Source: Candidatus Poseidoniaceae archaeon
GTDB lineage: Archaea > Thermoplasmatota > Poseidoniia > Poseidoniales > Poseidoniaceae
Assembly (NCBI GenBank): GCA_949373095.1
Contig: CASIBY010000010.1
Coordinates: 1 to 64,000 of the forward strand
Length of the DNA stretch: 64,000 nt
Direction: 5' to 3'
Part shown: positions 37,161 through 46,867 of the stretch, in pieces
Layout of the letters: every line of letters starts with the position of its first letter
Position numbering within the stretch: position 1 is the first letter of the stretch
The notes under the pieces: model-generated
What the model saw: only the letters and a program-made list of their open reading frames with translations
Database searches by the model: none
What the model was told of the DNA's origin: nothing
Position numbers and translations under genes: made by a program

Positions 37161-39305
37161 ATGTCTTTGGCGGTGAATAGCATGGAACATCCCCTGTTTT
37201 TGGACTATGGACCCATTCCTGGATGGGTGATTTTATTCATGCTCTTCGGTGTATCAGGAGGGTTTTTCCTCTATCAAGTTCAGAAAGCCTCACGATTAGT
37301 TCTCAAAGGGAAACCGGAAAACCGATTCGATAATTGGGGTACCCGAATTAAGGAGGTGGCCACAGGCTGGCTTGGGCAAAAGAAAGTTCTGAAGGACCGT
37401 GTTGCTGGAGGCATTCACGTCCTCATGTTTTGGGGTTTCCTGATGCTTTCAACAGACATGTTTGATCTAGCAACAGGCAATCAATTCTCTCAAAAGGTAC
37501 TTCCTGAACTGCTTCGGGGCCCGTGGAATCTCGTGGTGGAAACTGGTTATACCATCGCTTTCATTGGCTGCGTGGCTGCCTTGGTAAGGAGGGTCGCTTT
37601 TACTCCTGAGAAACTCAAGGGCAAGTCGCAGCTTGAAGGCAATGCCATCCTGCTCCTCATCATGACCATCACAACCACTTCGTTTGTGGTTGAGGCTGGT
37701 GAATCGACCATCTCCAAAACATGGGAACCGCTTGGATGGTGGGTTGCTACAACCATAGTGCCGAGTGCCAGCATGGTCATTGCAGCCTATTGGGCTCATA
37801 TGGTCGCCATCTGTGTATTCCTGTTTTTGATTCCACTCTCGAAGCACATGCATTTGGTCATGGCCTTCCCGAATGTATTCTTCCATGATTTGAGACCTAT
37901 GGCTACCATGGAACCTCTCGCTCGGGGCGAAGATGGCAAGGCCGTTATGCTCGATGACCTTGATTTGGAATCTTTTGGTGCTGTGAATTACACCGACTTT
38001 ACATGGCGTGACCTCATTGATGGATGGGCATGTACTTCATGCGCCCGTTGTCAAGATGTTTGTCCAGCGTATGCGAGCGGAAAGGCTCTCAATCCAATGG
38101 AAATCATTCACGACGTTCGCAACTATGCTAACGACCACTCTGGAACCCTTCTAGCCGGGGAGACTCCAGCAGAAGACATCATCTCTCGTTTTGGAGAAGA
38201 CGCTATCTGGGCTTGTACAACCTGCCATGCATGTGTTGAAGCATGTCCCATTTACATTGACCATGTGCCCAAACTTACCGATGCTCGCCGTCACTTGATG
38301 ATGGAGCGAATGGAATTTGACGAAAAGGTCGAAGACACCGTCATGCCCTTGATGGCGACCATTGAAAACTTGGAATCCGACTCAAACCCATACGGACTCC
38401 CATCTCACGAAAGAGGAGACTGGGCTGAAGGATTGGATGTTAAAGTTGCAGAACCAGCCGAATATATCTACTTCGCAGGATGTGCGGCATCCTTTGACGA
38501 ACGTAACAAGAAAGTCGCTCGTGATACTATCAGCATCATGAAGAAAGCAGGTCTAGATGTTGGAATTCTCGGTATGCAAGAAGGATGTAGCGGAGATGCA
38601 GCACGCCGTGCTGGAAACGAATACCTCTTCCAAATGCTGGCGGAAACGAATCTTGCAACCTTTGAGGAAATCGGCGTGAAGAAGGTTGTAGCCTCATGCC
38701 CACACTGTTTCCACACGCTCGGAAAAGAGTACAAGGATTACGGAGGAGAAGACATTGAAGTCATGCACCACTCACAACTCATCAATCATCTGCAAAAAGA
38801 AGGAAAACTTCCAGAACCAACGCATGATGGAACCGTGACATACCATGATCCGTGTTATCTTGGCCGCATTGGTGGCGAATTAGATGCTCCTCGTGACGCC
38901 ATTGGCGGAGTTGATGTCGAGGCTGAACGCCATGGACGAGATTCGTTCTGCTGTGGCGCAGGTGGTGCTCAAATGTGGATGGAAGAGCATGTTGATGACG
39001 GGTACGACCGTGTTAACATCATCCGTTCAAAGGAACTCGCCGCCACAGGAGCTGAAACCGTTGCAGTAGGATGTCCGTTCTGCTCAACCATGGTTACTGA
39101 CGGCCTCAATGCCATCGGTTCGGAAATGGAAGTCAAGGACGTTGCTGAATTGGTTTGGGAACAAATCAAGGCAAACGACGCTAGGATCGAGGCGAAGAAG
39201 GCAGAAACCGCTCGAAGCGTGAGTGTGAGTTGCCTTGAGTGGCCTATCACGAGAAGAATTGCTTCAGTGGTACGACGAGCATCAACGGGCTCTACCTTGG
39301 CGTAG
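37161..39305 (+). CDS. Membrane Fe-S oxidoreductase, FadF/EtfD-like (HdrD-related)
   Basis: About 714 residues. The N-terminal 270 residues carry about five helices of the NarI/b-cytochrome type (PGWVILFMLFGVSGGFFLY, HVLMFWGFLMLSTDMF, with helix His residues). Next come two 4Fe-4S motifs, CTSCARCQDVCP and CTTCHACVEACP, then two CCG domains (GCSGDAARRAG with SCPHC; HDPCYLGR with FCCGAGGA and GCPFC). This layout matches the FadF/EtfD electron-transfer-flavoprotein:quinone oxidoreductases, related to HdrD, that pass fatty-acid-oxidation electrons to the membrane; EtfA and EtfB are not in view. ATGs at 37161 and 37182 are both plausible. The last 30 residues overlap mutY and look atypical, so the true end may be near 39215 with a small indel. 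Confidence 0.83.
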   Translation: MSLAVNSMEHPLFLDYGPIPGWVILFMLFGVSGGFFLYQVQKASRLVLKGKPENRFDNWGTRIKEVATGWLGQKKVLKDRVAGGIHVLMFWGFLMLSTDMFDLATGNQFSQKVLPELLRGPWNLVVETGYTIAFIGCVAALVRRVAFTPEKLKGKSQLEGNAILLLIMTITTTSFVVEAGESTISKTWEPLGWWVATTIVPSASMVIAAYWAHMVAICVFLFLIPLSKHMHLVMAFPNVFFHDLRPMATMEPLARGEDGKAVMLDDLDLESFGAVNYTDFTWRDLIDGWACTSCARCQDVCPAYASGKALNPMEIIHDVRNYANDHSGTLLAGETPAEDIISRFGEDAIWACTTCHACVEACPIYIDHVPKLTDARRHLMMERMEFDEKVEDTVMPLMATIENLESDSNPYGLPSHERGDWAEGLDVKVAEPAEYIYFAGCAASFDERNKKVARDTISIMKKAGLDVGILGMQEGCSGDAARRAGNEYLFQMLAETNLATFEEIGVKKVVASCPHCFHTLGKEYKDYGGEDIEVMHHSQLINHLQKEGKLPEPTHDGTVTYHDPCYLGRIGGELDAPRDAIGGVDVEAERHGRDSFCCGAGGAQMWMEEHVDDGYDRVNIIRSKELAATGAETVAVGCPFCSTMVTDGLNAIGSEMEVKDVAELVWEQIKANDARIEAKKAETARSVSVSCLEWPITRRIASVVRRASTGSTLA

Positions 39306-40247
39306 AAACACGACGACCCTTGGGCCATTTTGCTGAGCGAAATATCTGCTTACAGCAGACCCAAGTGAGCCGAGGCGATTGTGTATACTGGCGATCGAAT
39401 GGTCGAAGCCTTCCCAACGATACAGTCCATGGCGGAATCTCCACTGTTGACAGGGTGCTCAAGGCGTGGGAGGGCGCAGGGATATTACAGCAGAGCGCGC
39501 CGGCTTCACGCACTGAGTCAATTAGTTATGCGGCCCTCATCAAAAGAAGGCTTTGACGGTTCACTTCCATCATCTCATGATGCCCTTTTGTCGCTTCCTG
39601 GAATCGGTCCTTATACAGCCGCAGCGGTCTCCAGCATCGCCTTTGGTCAAGCCTCTGCCTGTGTTGACGGTAACATTAGGCGGGTGATGGCAAGGCAACA
39701 TCGGATGACTGAACCTTCGAATAAGGAGGTTCAATCATGGGCTGACGAACAATTGGTTCGGCAACGTCCCGGTGACTGGAATCAAGCCTTAATGGAACTC
39801 GGAGCAACCATCTGTACGCCCAAAAAACCTCAATGTCACTTGTGCCCAGTCAAATCCTCATGTCTGGGAAGAGAAACGGCAACGAACTATCCAAAGGCAA
39901 AGAAGACCAAAGTCAAAGAAATCACACTTTGGACATGCGTTGAATTTGACGATGCGGGCAATCCTGTCATACATCAGCGAAAACAAAATGGACTATTTGG
40001 AGGATTATGGGGACCTCAACTCTATGAAGGAAAAAAACCTGATAAAACTGGAGATTACGTTTTTGTTGGCATCGTTTCGCACAAATTAAGCCATAGAGCA
40101 ATGACTGTCCACGTATTTGTATCAACTCAACAGAGTCGGAAGCGAGGACGCAATCCATCAGACCTCGCCCTGTCTGTACTTGATAAGAAAATCATAGGAC
40201 TTATCAGAGAATCAAGTGACGGCTACATTCCTGATGCGAAGAGTTGA
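39235..40247 (+). pseudogene. mutY: A/G-specific adenine glycosylase MutY, N-terminal half frameshifted
   Basis: MutY removes adenine opposite 8-oxoguanine. The reading begins near 39235 with LSREELLQWYDEHQRALPW, then breaks. WAILLSEI, LQQTQVSR, TIQSMAESPLL, VLKAWEGAG and YYSRARRLHALSQLV all occur, but in different frames between about 39290 and 39490. From there the gene is intact: HhH LPGIGPYTAAAVSSIAFGQ with the catalytic-Asp region VDGNIRRVMAR, the 4Fe-4S cysteines in CTPKKPQCHLCPVKSSC, and a C-terminal NUDIX-like domain (GLFGGLWGPQLYEG). At least three indels in 200 bases disrupt the catalytic N-terminus; error is more likely than decay because every motif survives. Confidence 0.85.
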
Positions 40248-40272
40248 TATTGCCTCTCTCGTGGTTGTAGTT

Positions 40273-40911
40273 ATGGAATGGGCCACTCTTGCAACATTGC
40301 TCACTCTTCTCGCTCTCGGGATGGCCGTTCCAGGGCCAAACAATACTGCCTGTGCTGCGCATGCATCAGTTCACGGGCGGCGCGCAAATATTCCGTTGAT
40401 TATCGGACTTGGAATTGGTTTCTTTGGTGTGAACATTATCTGTGGGCTAGCAGTCAATGCGTTTGATGCAGACAGTTTTATCGGAAAATTTCTTCATTAC
40501 CTCGGGTCATTATTGATGATACTTCTCGGACTTGCACTCATCTTTATTGGAACTTCAAAGCGTACAGTGAATGTTACTACTTCAATTCCCAGATTGGGAT
40601 TGAAGACAGGCATAGTCATGCAAATTGTCAATACAAAGCAATGGATGGTTATTTTTTCATTGATAACGGTCATGCTAACATCCTTTGAATCCGAACCGGG
40701 AGGAATTCCTGGCGGAGTTCCCGGCACATTCTTCATAGCGACCGTCAATACTTCCTTCGGGTTTCTATCAATGGGAGTTTGGACGAATGTCGGTGATCGT
40801 GTTCAGCAACGAATATCAAATCCGAAATTTGCACGGATTGTCATTTTGGCTTTGGGAGTTCTGTTGTTGATTCTAAGCACGTTATTGTTACTCAGATATC
40901 ATTTTGCTTGA
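40273..40911 (+). CDS. LysE/RhtB-family amino-acid exporter
   Basis: A 212-residue protein with six hydrophobic helices. It begins MEWATLATLLTLLALGMAVPGPNN, and the PGPNN motif after the first helix is the hallmark of LysE-type exporters. LGSLLMILLGLALIFIGT follows at helix three, and the family's Asn-Pro-Lys region is represented by IVNTKQWMVIFSL. It probably exports an amino acid or similar small metabolite; specificity cannot be read. An upstream in-frame ATG at 40234 would overlap mutY. It is tail-to-tail with the next gene, sharing 20 bases. Confidence 0.83.
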   Translation: MEWATLATLLTLLALGMAVPGPNNTACAAHASVHGRRANIPLIIGLGIGFFGVNIICGLAVNAFDADSFIGKFLHYLGSLLMILLGLALIFIGTSKRTVNVTTSIPRLGLKTGIVMQIVNTKQWMVIFSLITVMLTSFESEPGGIPGGVPGTFFIATVNTSFGFLSMGVWTNVGDRVQQRISNPKFARIVILALGVLLLILSTLLLLRYHFA

Positions 40912-41632
40912 TTTCATCAGAACTGGTTTCAGAACCTGTCAGTTGTTGTTTTTGTGCTCCGGCCAGATCGATTCCGAAGGATGCTAACGCCATCATGAGT
41001 CCACCTACGACCAAGTATTCTGCAGGTCCAGCAAAATTAATTCCAAATTGAGCCTTGTTAAGAAATTCTTCCGTGGTTAATCCCTCGGTGTCAAAGGTAC
41101 TCACGGCGTACTGGAAGGACACGATCAATACTACGAGTGATATGAGGGATGTTGCAATACCGGTTTTCCTTAGCCTTGAACCAGGACTTGTTGATGAATC
41201 AAGTGCAATGTGTCCCAATGTTGCCCACACGATGCCGCCTCCAAAGGCGACCATTGAAGCATAGATGTGAGGGTCAATATGGTCGTACATGTCATAATAT
41301 GCTACCAAGATGACATGGAACCCAACTATGATGCCCAAAAGACACGATGAATTCCACAGGCGGTGATTCTTTGGAGTTAATCCATGGTAAAGATGCCAGG
41401 CAAACATCATCTGCAAGAGGCCAGTAAGGACAAGTCCAGAGGTGAAAACAGTTCGCTGGAGCCCTGGATAGTCCGCTTCCGAGATGAAGATTGGAAACGT
41501 CCTGGCTCCGTTCCCAAAATGAATGGCCATCGCTGTAATCACAGTCATTGTTGGGACCAACCAACTCAAGACGGCAAGGAGGTTTCCTTGCTTATGGGTC
41601 AAAGGTAAACGTCGACCGTATCTTTGATGCAC
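40892..41632 (-). CDS. Frag1/DRAM/Sfk1-like six-helix membrane protein
   Basis: A 246-residue protein with about six helices. The long first loop reads FPIFISEADYPGLQRTVFTS, resembling the signature 'P-x-ISD/E-x2-x-x-P' loop of Frag1/DRAM/Sfk1 proteins, followed by GLVLTGLLQMMFAWHLYHGL in the second helix. In eukaryotes the family includes PGAP2 (GPI remodelling) and autophagy-linked DRAM; archaeal function is unknown. The C-terminal 30 residues are hydrophilic. The ATG at 41632 lies 34 bases inside the SDR gene; a TTG at the SDR stop is an alternative. The family call is by pattern only. Confidence 0.62.
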   Translation of the reverse strand: MHQRYGRRLPLTHKQGNLLAVLSWLVPTMTVITAMAIHFGNGARTFPIFISEADYPGLQRTVFTSGLVLTGLLQMMFAWHLYHGLTPKNHRLWNSSCLLGIIVGFHVILVAYYDMYDHIDPHIYASMVAFGGGIVWATLGHIALDSSTSPGSRLRKTGIATSLISLVVLIVSFQYAVSTFDTEGLTTEEFLNKAQFGINFAGPAEYLVVGGLMMALASFGIDLAGAQKQQLTGSETSSDEIKQNDI

Positions 41633-42618
41633 GTGTCAAAACCCTCCCATGTCATGCCAAGGACTCGTTCAGCCTTTTCACTTGAATAATTTGTATCTCC
41701 CTTTCCTAGAGATTTTACCACTGCTCGGGTTAAATAGCGTTGTTTTCCGAACAATCCTCCGACCCAATCCTGGAACACTGCTAAGGGTAGCAGAACGTTG
41801 GGCAAAGCAAGTTTGGGTGATTTTGAATCAGGATATAATTCCCGAATCTTTCGGCAGATGGTTGACAGAGTCAGGTTGGTGTGCGGGGCCAGAATGAACC
41901 TCCCCTCAGCTTCGTCAACCTCAAATGCACGTCGATGCGCCCGGGCTACATCACGAACATGCACGACCGACATTGGGAACTTTGGAGCAACAGGGAATAC
42001 TCCTTTCAGAGCGTCTTGGAAAAAATCTACGCTCGGTGTGGGGCGAACGAAACCGCCTCCAAGTACTGCGGTTGGGTTGATGATGCGGACGTCCAATTCA
42101 AGTTGTGCCGCAAGTTCCCACGCCAAGTGCTCAGCTTGGGTTTTTGCGGTGGTATAAGGTAGATTTGTGTCGGTCTGCCAGTTAGATTCGTCTTTCAGTT
42201 GACCTTTCGGTTCGGTTCCAACTGCTGCTGTGCTTGAAGTGTAGATGACTCTCGGGATTTGGGCGTTTGCAGCAGCATGAAACAGATGCATAGTGCCTTT
42301 GTTTGCGGTATCAAGGATGGTTTGACTATCGCCTTGAGTGCTATAAATAGTTGCAGTGTGAAACAGACCATCACAGCCAGTCAAGTGTTCTGTCCAGCCA
42401 TCAGCATCCAAAACATCTCCTTCAACAAGTTCCAATCGGTCTTCCACCCCCAAATCCTTGGCATGCTGCAACACATGGTCCACTTTTGACGGGTCAGTGA
42501 GTGAACGAACCGAACCTTTGACGCTGTAGCCATGTTCAAGCAGGTCCCGAACAATATGATTTCCAATGTGACCGTTTACTCCAGTCACGAAAATACGCTG
42601 AGAAGAAGCACCCTCCAT
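41599..42618 (-). CDS. NAD(P)-dependent extended SDR (dihydroflavonol-reductase-like)
   Basis: A 339-residue Rossmann enzyme. The dinucleotide-binding motif is FVTGVNGHIGNHIVRDLLE. RSLTDPSK follows beta-2, HTATIYS carries the NAD ribose loop, and the catalytic triad includes Thr/Ser in VIYTSSTAAVG and YTTAK (YxxxK). The C-terminal half, with RIINPTAVLGGG and VHVRDVARAH, is typical of dihydroflavonol 4-reductase/cinnamoyl-CoA-reductase-like extended SDRs. It reduces or epimerises an unknown carbonyl or sugar-nucleotide substrate. It is divergent from cysS across a 59-base gap and overlaps the membrane-protein gene downstream. Confidence 0.87.
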   Translation of the reverse strand: MEGASSQRIFVTGVNGHIGNHIVRDLLEHGYSVKGSVRSLTDPSKVDHVLQHAKDLGVEDRLELVEGDVLDADGWTEHLTGCDGLFHTATIYSTQGDSQTILDTANKGTMHLFHAAANAQIPRVIYTSSTAAVGTEPKGQLKDESNWQTDTNLPYTTAKTQAEHLAWELAAQLELDVRIINPTAVLGGGFVRPTPSVDFFQDALKGVFPVAPKFPMSVVHVRDVARAHRRAFEVDEAEGRFILAPHTNLTLSTICRKIRELYPDSKSPKLALPNVLLPLAVFQDWVGGLFGKQRYLTRAVVKSLGKGDTNYSSEKAERVLGMTWEGFDTCIKDTVDVYL

Positions 42619-42677
42619 ACACTCACCCAGCCACGGGTCTCGTATGAACCTTCAAGTGTGTCTGCATACACCGCCAC

Positions 42678-44174
42678 ATGAGACCCATGCCCATTCGCGT
42701 TCACGACACGAAGCGACGAGAAAAGGTGGACTTTACGACCCTTGAACCGGGTAAGGTTTCGATGTATGTTTGTGGAGTGACTGTTTACGACCGTTGTCAC
42801 CTCGGCCATGCAAGATGTTACCTCGCTTTTGATTTAATTCACCGGTGGCTTGAGGCAAGTGGATTTGACGTTGATTATGTGCAGAATTTCACCGATATTG
42901 ACGATAAAATCATTGCCCGAGCCAATGAATTGGACGGGGACTGGAAGACATTGGTTGACCAAAATATTGAGGCCTACTACGAAGACATGGATGCACTCAA
43001 TATTCTCAGGGCAGATACATATCCTCGTTGTACAGATTACGTCGACCAAATGATCTCGATTACGGAGGACCTCATCAACAAGAAACACGCCTATGTTACG
43101 GATGATGGCGTCTATTTCCATGTTGATTCAGCCCCGGAAAAGTATGGCGTACTCACCGGCCAGTCCATTGATGCGGTTCGCTCAGGTGCGGGTGGTAGAG
43201 TTGATGGAACTGCTTCTACCAAACGGGACCACAAGGATTTCGCTTTGTGGAAAGCAGCTAAACCAAACGAACCCACATGGGAATCTCCTTGGGGACCAGG
43301 TCGGCCAGGATGGCATATCGAATGTACTGCTATGTCTCTAGACCACTTTGACAAAGAATTCGATATTCACGGGGGAGGTCACGACCTGCGGTTCCCCCAT
43401 CATGAAGCAGAAATTTTCCAAGGAGAATGCCACACCGGTCATTCTCCTGTTGTTCATCATTGGATTCATAACGGATTTGTGAACATTGATGGAGAAAAGA
43501 TGAGTAAATCCCTCGGGAATTTCTGGACCATCCGTGACATTCTCCAGCATGTTGACGCAATGGTTCTACGTTTCGCCCTCATTAACGCACATTATCGTTC
43601 ACCGATTGACATGAATGATACCATACTCAAAGACGCAGACCGTAATTACAACCGGGTTTTAGAATCGTATGTTTCTGCTTTGAAGGCCTGCCTAGATGAT
43701 TCCCCTGTGAGCCTTCCTAAGGCAGATTTGACCTCTGAGCAACCCCTCCCTAAGACACTCGGCTTACTCGAAAAGATGGGTGAAGGTTTCGCCCGGGCGA
43801 TGGATGATGATTTCAACTCCAGAGAGGCCGTTGCCAAAGTTCTCGGCATGGCCCGTGAAATCGGGAAAATGCTGCAATCAGGGCTTGATGACACCGATAA
43901 GAATGCATTTGGTAATTACGCTGTTCAACTTCTTGAAGAGACTGCAGGAAAAGTGCTTGGAGTTCTACCAAGCCGTGAGATGGCGCTTGCAGAACCCGAG
44001 GATGATCCACGACGAGTAGAGATCGCTGATGAAGTGGAAGCATTACTCTTGCAACGAAGCGAAGCAAGAACCAACAAAGACTGGCCCCGTGCAGATGCAA
44101 TTCGAGACCAACTCAATGAACTCGGCGTCGTTGTCGTAGATAGTTCAGAAGGTCCTACTTGGGACCTTGCCTGA
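42678..44174 (+). CDS. cysS: Cysteinyl-tRNA synthetase
   Basis: A 498-residue class I synthetase charging tRNA-Cys. It has HLGHARCY (HIGH signature), VCGVTVYDRCHLGHAR with the zinc-binding Cys, WHIECTAM and the HGGGHDLRFPHHE zinc/substrate block, KMSKSLGN, and a C-terminal anticodon-binding region ending GPTWDLA. Full length. ATGs at 42678 and 42687 are both possible. It ends tail-to-tail, with no gap, against the amidohydrolase gene. Confidence 0.97.
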   Translation: MRPMPIRVHDTKRREKVDFTTLEPGKVSMYVCGVTVYDRCHLGHARCYLAFDLIHRWLEASGFDVDYVQNFTDIDDKIIARANELDGDWKTLVDQNIEAYYEDMDALNILRADTYPRCTDYVDQMISITEDLINKKHAYVTDDGVYFHVDSAPEKYGVLTGQSIDAVRSGAGGRVDGTASTKRDHKDFALWKAAKPNEPTWESPWGPGRPGWHIECTAMSLDHFDKEFDIHGGGHDLRFPHHEAEIFQGECHTGHSPVVHHWIHNGFVNIDGEKMSKSLGNFWTIRDILQHVDAMVLRFALINAHYRSPIDMNDTILKDADRNYNRVLESYVSALKACLDDSPVSLPKADLTSEQPLPKTLGLLEKMGEGFARAMDDDFNSREAVAKVLGMAREIGKMLQSGLDDTDKNAFGNYAVQLLEETAGKVLGVLPSREMALAEPEDDPRRVEIADEVEALLLQRSEARTNKDWPRADAIRDQLNELGVVVVDSSEGPTWDLA

Positions 44175-46772
44175 TCACTCTTCTTCCTTTGGAGGCTCCA
44201 TCGGAGGCATGGATGGGACGAAGGCAACATCTTGCAATACTTCTGCATTTCCTTCCTCCCACATCTTCTCAATTCGAACCTCTGCTGCTAAAGCGTCTTC
44301 GCCTCCTCGTGAAACGAAGAACAAAGCTACCAGCATGACTACCACGAGGCCTAGGAACAACAACAAGGCTTTGTCTTTGGTTTCTTCTTCGCTTGATTGT
44401 TGGTCATCTAGTGGATTATTGGGGATGTCGGTTCCGTCACTATCAGTTCCGTCGCTATCAGTTCCGTCGCTATCAGTTCCGTCGCTATCAGTTCCGTCAC
44501 TATCAGTTCCTCCGTTGTCGGTTCCTCCGTTATCGGTTCCTCCGATTATCGGTTCCTCCAGTATTACAGGGCGGATTAGTTCCATCATCACAAGGCACGA
44601 CGGTTGGTCCTTCAATGTCTTCAAAGTCAGTGACGAGCAGGTAAATTCTCTGCACGATCGTAATAGCGGTCATACAAGAGTGACATGCTGATTTGTGCGT
44701 TAGCGTTTCCAGAGCCGTTTATGACGTTGAAGTAGCGCTCATCACCGTAGGTGTACCAAGGGTCAAGTCCAACGTTTGTCATGCCGGAAGTGACGCTGCT
44801 AAAGTCAGAGGCATCACCAAAGGCTGCGGCCATTTCGTCGGGGTCAAATCGCATGGCCATGGTGAGGTTCTCAGTGATGCTCGCCCATGTTTGAGCACCC
44901 TCAGGTGCAGCGAGGTAGGTGATGTCCAGAGGATTTTCCGAAGGCTCCGGCAGGTTCGTGGTCGGTTCCCTTTGAGCGCGGTCATCAGGTCGGTATCCCC
45001 GTAGATAGCCAGTCCACGTCGACGATTGAAAGGCGAATGTCAGGGTCAACAGCGTTGATGAGATTGCGGTAGGGGTTGGTGTGGATGTTGTCGACGACGA
45101 CCAGGTCAGCAGCAGTTCCTTGGCTGACGATCGTGCCGACTTCGTTCTGCCAGTTTGTGGCCAGTGCGGCACCGGATGTGACCATCTCGACCATTTCATA
45201 ATCGGTGAAGATATCTCCGAGCATTTCATCGTCCCACAAATCGGCGACTTTGAGTTCATGAAGCGGCGACTTTGAGCCCGAGGGTGCCCAGTCGGGTGCA
45301 AGGGTGATGTGTACTCCTGCTGCCTTTGCTGCTGCGACATCTGCTGTATTTCCGTACAGCAACAGATTGGATAGAGGCGACCAAACCAAGGTCGAGCCTG
45401 CAGCGGCCATCTGTGTGAATTCATTTTGTCCAAGCGCTACGCCGTGAATGAGAACAAGTTCACCAACCAGCAAATTATTCTGTACGAGGATGTCAAACTC
45501 GGCCCGACTGCGTTCGTCAACGCCTTCAGCGATGTGGACAAACCAAGCATCCAATTCTTTGCTGGCATTTCCGTTCTTGATGTGATTTCCAACGTAATCC
45601 GATGTGAGTTCAGTGACCTTGGTATGGATTTCATCTCTTTGGAAATTGTAGTCCTCAATGTTACGGGCTAAGATGGTCCCGTAGCTGTCACTGGGGTTCA
45701 TTGGGCTGCCTTGGGCAGCGGTAGTCCCGCCGACGATCGACTTCATTTCGATGTATTTCATGGCCTCCGATTCCATGTTCCAATACGGTCCAGAATGAAC
45801 CAACATCTTGGGCTTAGTTACTTGTTCGCTGTAATCAGGGTGGTTTTTCCACTCGTAGCGGTTGTTGTAGCCACCCCATTCGTTTTGGCTGTTTTGTGAA
45901 AGGTGGGTGTCCATGTCCCAAAGTGGGGCTTGATTGTAGTGCAAGTGATTGTGGAGGTCGATCAAACCGGGGTAAATCGTTCCGTCAGTTTCGATCACAG
46001 GAACGTTGGAGAGTTGAATGTTTGAGGGAGCGGTGTCTCCCCAAACCGCCTCAATCATTCCGTCTTGAACAAGGATGTGCCCTTCGTTGATGACATGTGC
46101 TTCGCCCGTCATTGGAACGACCCTTCCCTTGAGGATGTATGCACCCTCATGGCTGTTATCGCTAAGGCCGTAGCAACGAACCATATTTTGAGCGACGATA
46201 TAGGTTGCTGAACCATCCCATCCTGGTGTGGGTGGGCTGATACCTTGGTGACGGTACCGGAGAGGTCCTTTACATGTACGAAGTGTCCCACCATGAGTCT
46301 TCGGCAGGATATGAGAGCGAGTCGATGAGGTTGCCATTGGCGTCAGAGATGCTGGCGGAGTCCGGGTCGAAAGTAATCCAGCTCGATTCGGGAACTGTCT
46401 CGGAAAATCACGATGTGATCCATCAGCCTCAATCGTTGTGTTCCAAGCCAAGGCGGCATGGGGCAGACCCTGCCTCTGGCGAATCGTCAAGAAGCCAGTT
46501 TGAGACGTCAACCGGCTCCGAGCCGCTGTTCCAGAGTTCGATGAACTGGTCGGACGAAGAGCCGGTGTAGCCGTCGTTGTTCCAATCCGTACCGTTGTAG
46601 TCTTCGGAAGACGCCGAAACGAGGATTTCACTGATTCGGATATCACTGGAGTCTCGCCCTAGCTGCTGGGCATGATTTCAGTGTCTTCTTGCATCGTAGA
46701 TTGCAGGCCCCACGCGTGGACATCAGGAACAAGGCTGACATGAAGGATCGCGAGTGTTGGGCCGTTTCGCAT
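44175..46772 (-). pseudogene. Lamin-tail/amidohydrolase surface protein, heavily frameshifted
   Basis: Reconstructed from several frames as one secreted, C-terminally anchored protein of about 860 residues. Signal peptide from about 46772 (MRNGPTLAIL then MSALFLMSTRGA); a lamin-tail domain (ISEILVSASSEDYNGTDW, QFIELWNSGSEPVDVSNWLL, SISDANGNLIDSLSYPAEDS); an amidohydrolase domain, mostly intact at 45000-46200, with IYPGLIDLHNHLHY metal ligands, LVLIHGVALGQ, and the catalytic-Asp motif LAPDWAPSGS; a C-terminal module (TWASITENLTMAMRF, GLDPWYTYGDERYF); an acidic GTDSD array; and a helix (ALLLFLGLVVVMLVALFFV) with a short tail. At least six indels interrupt it, including one inserted A near 44544. 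The closest enzymatic relatives appear to be imidazolonepropionase-like hydrolases; the substrate is unknown. Confidence 0.7.
44431..44559. repeat. 15-bp coding repeat (GTDSD array)
   Basis: About eight units of 15 bases read on the minus strand as GTDSD or GTDNG. One unit near 44544 carries an extra A that shifts the frame; removing it joins CNTGGTDN to the repeat. It forms an acidic, flexible stalk before the membrane helix. Confidence 0.85.
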
Positions 46773-46867
46773 GAATCGGCGGGAGAACGATTCAGCACAT
46801 CAAGCAATCCCTTGTTGTCTTTGAGAGCAGGACATGAGTTCAAAAGGTCCCAATGCTCGCCAATGCT

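Noticed and set aside
44431-44559. Possible regulatory iteron or CRISPR repeat
   Set aside because: The 15-base units read as an in-frame acidic stalk and lie inside the surface-protein gene.
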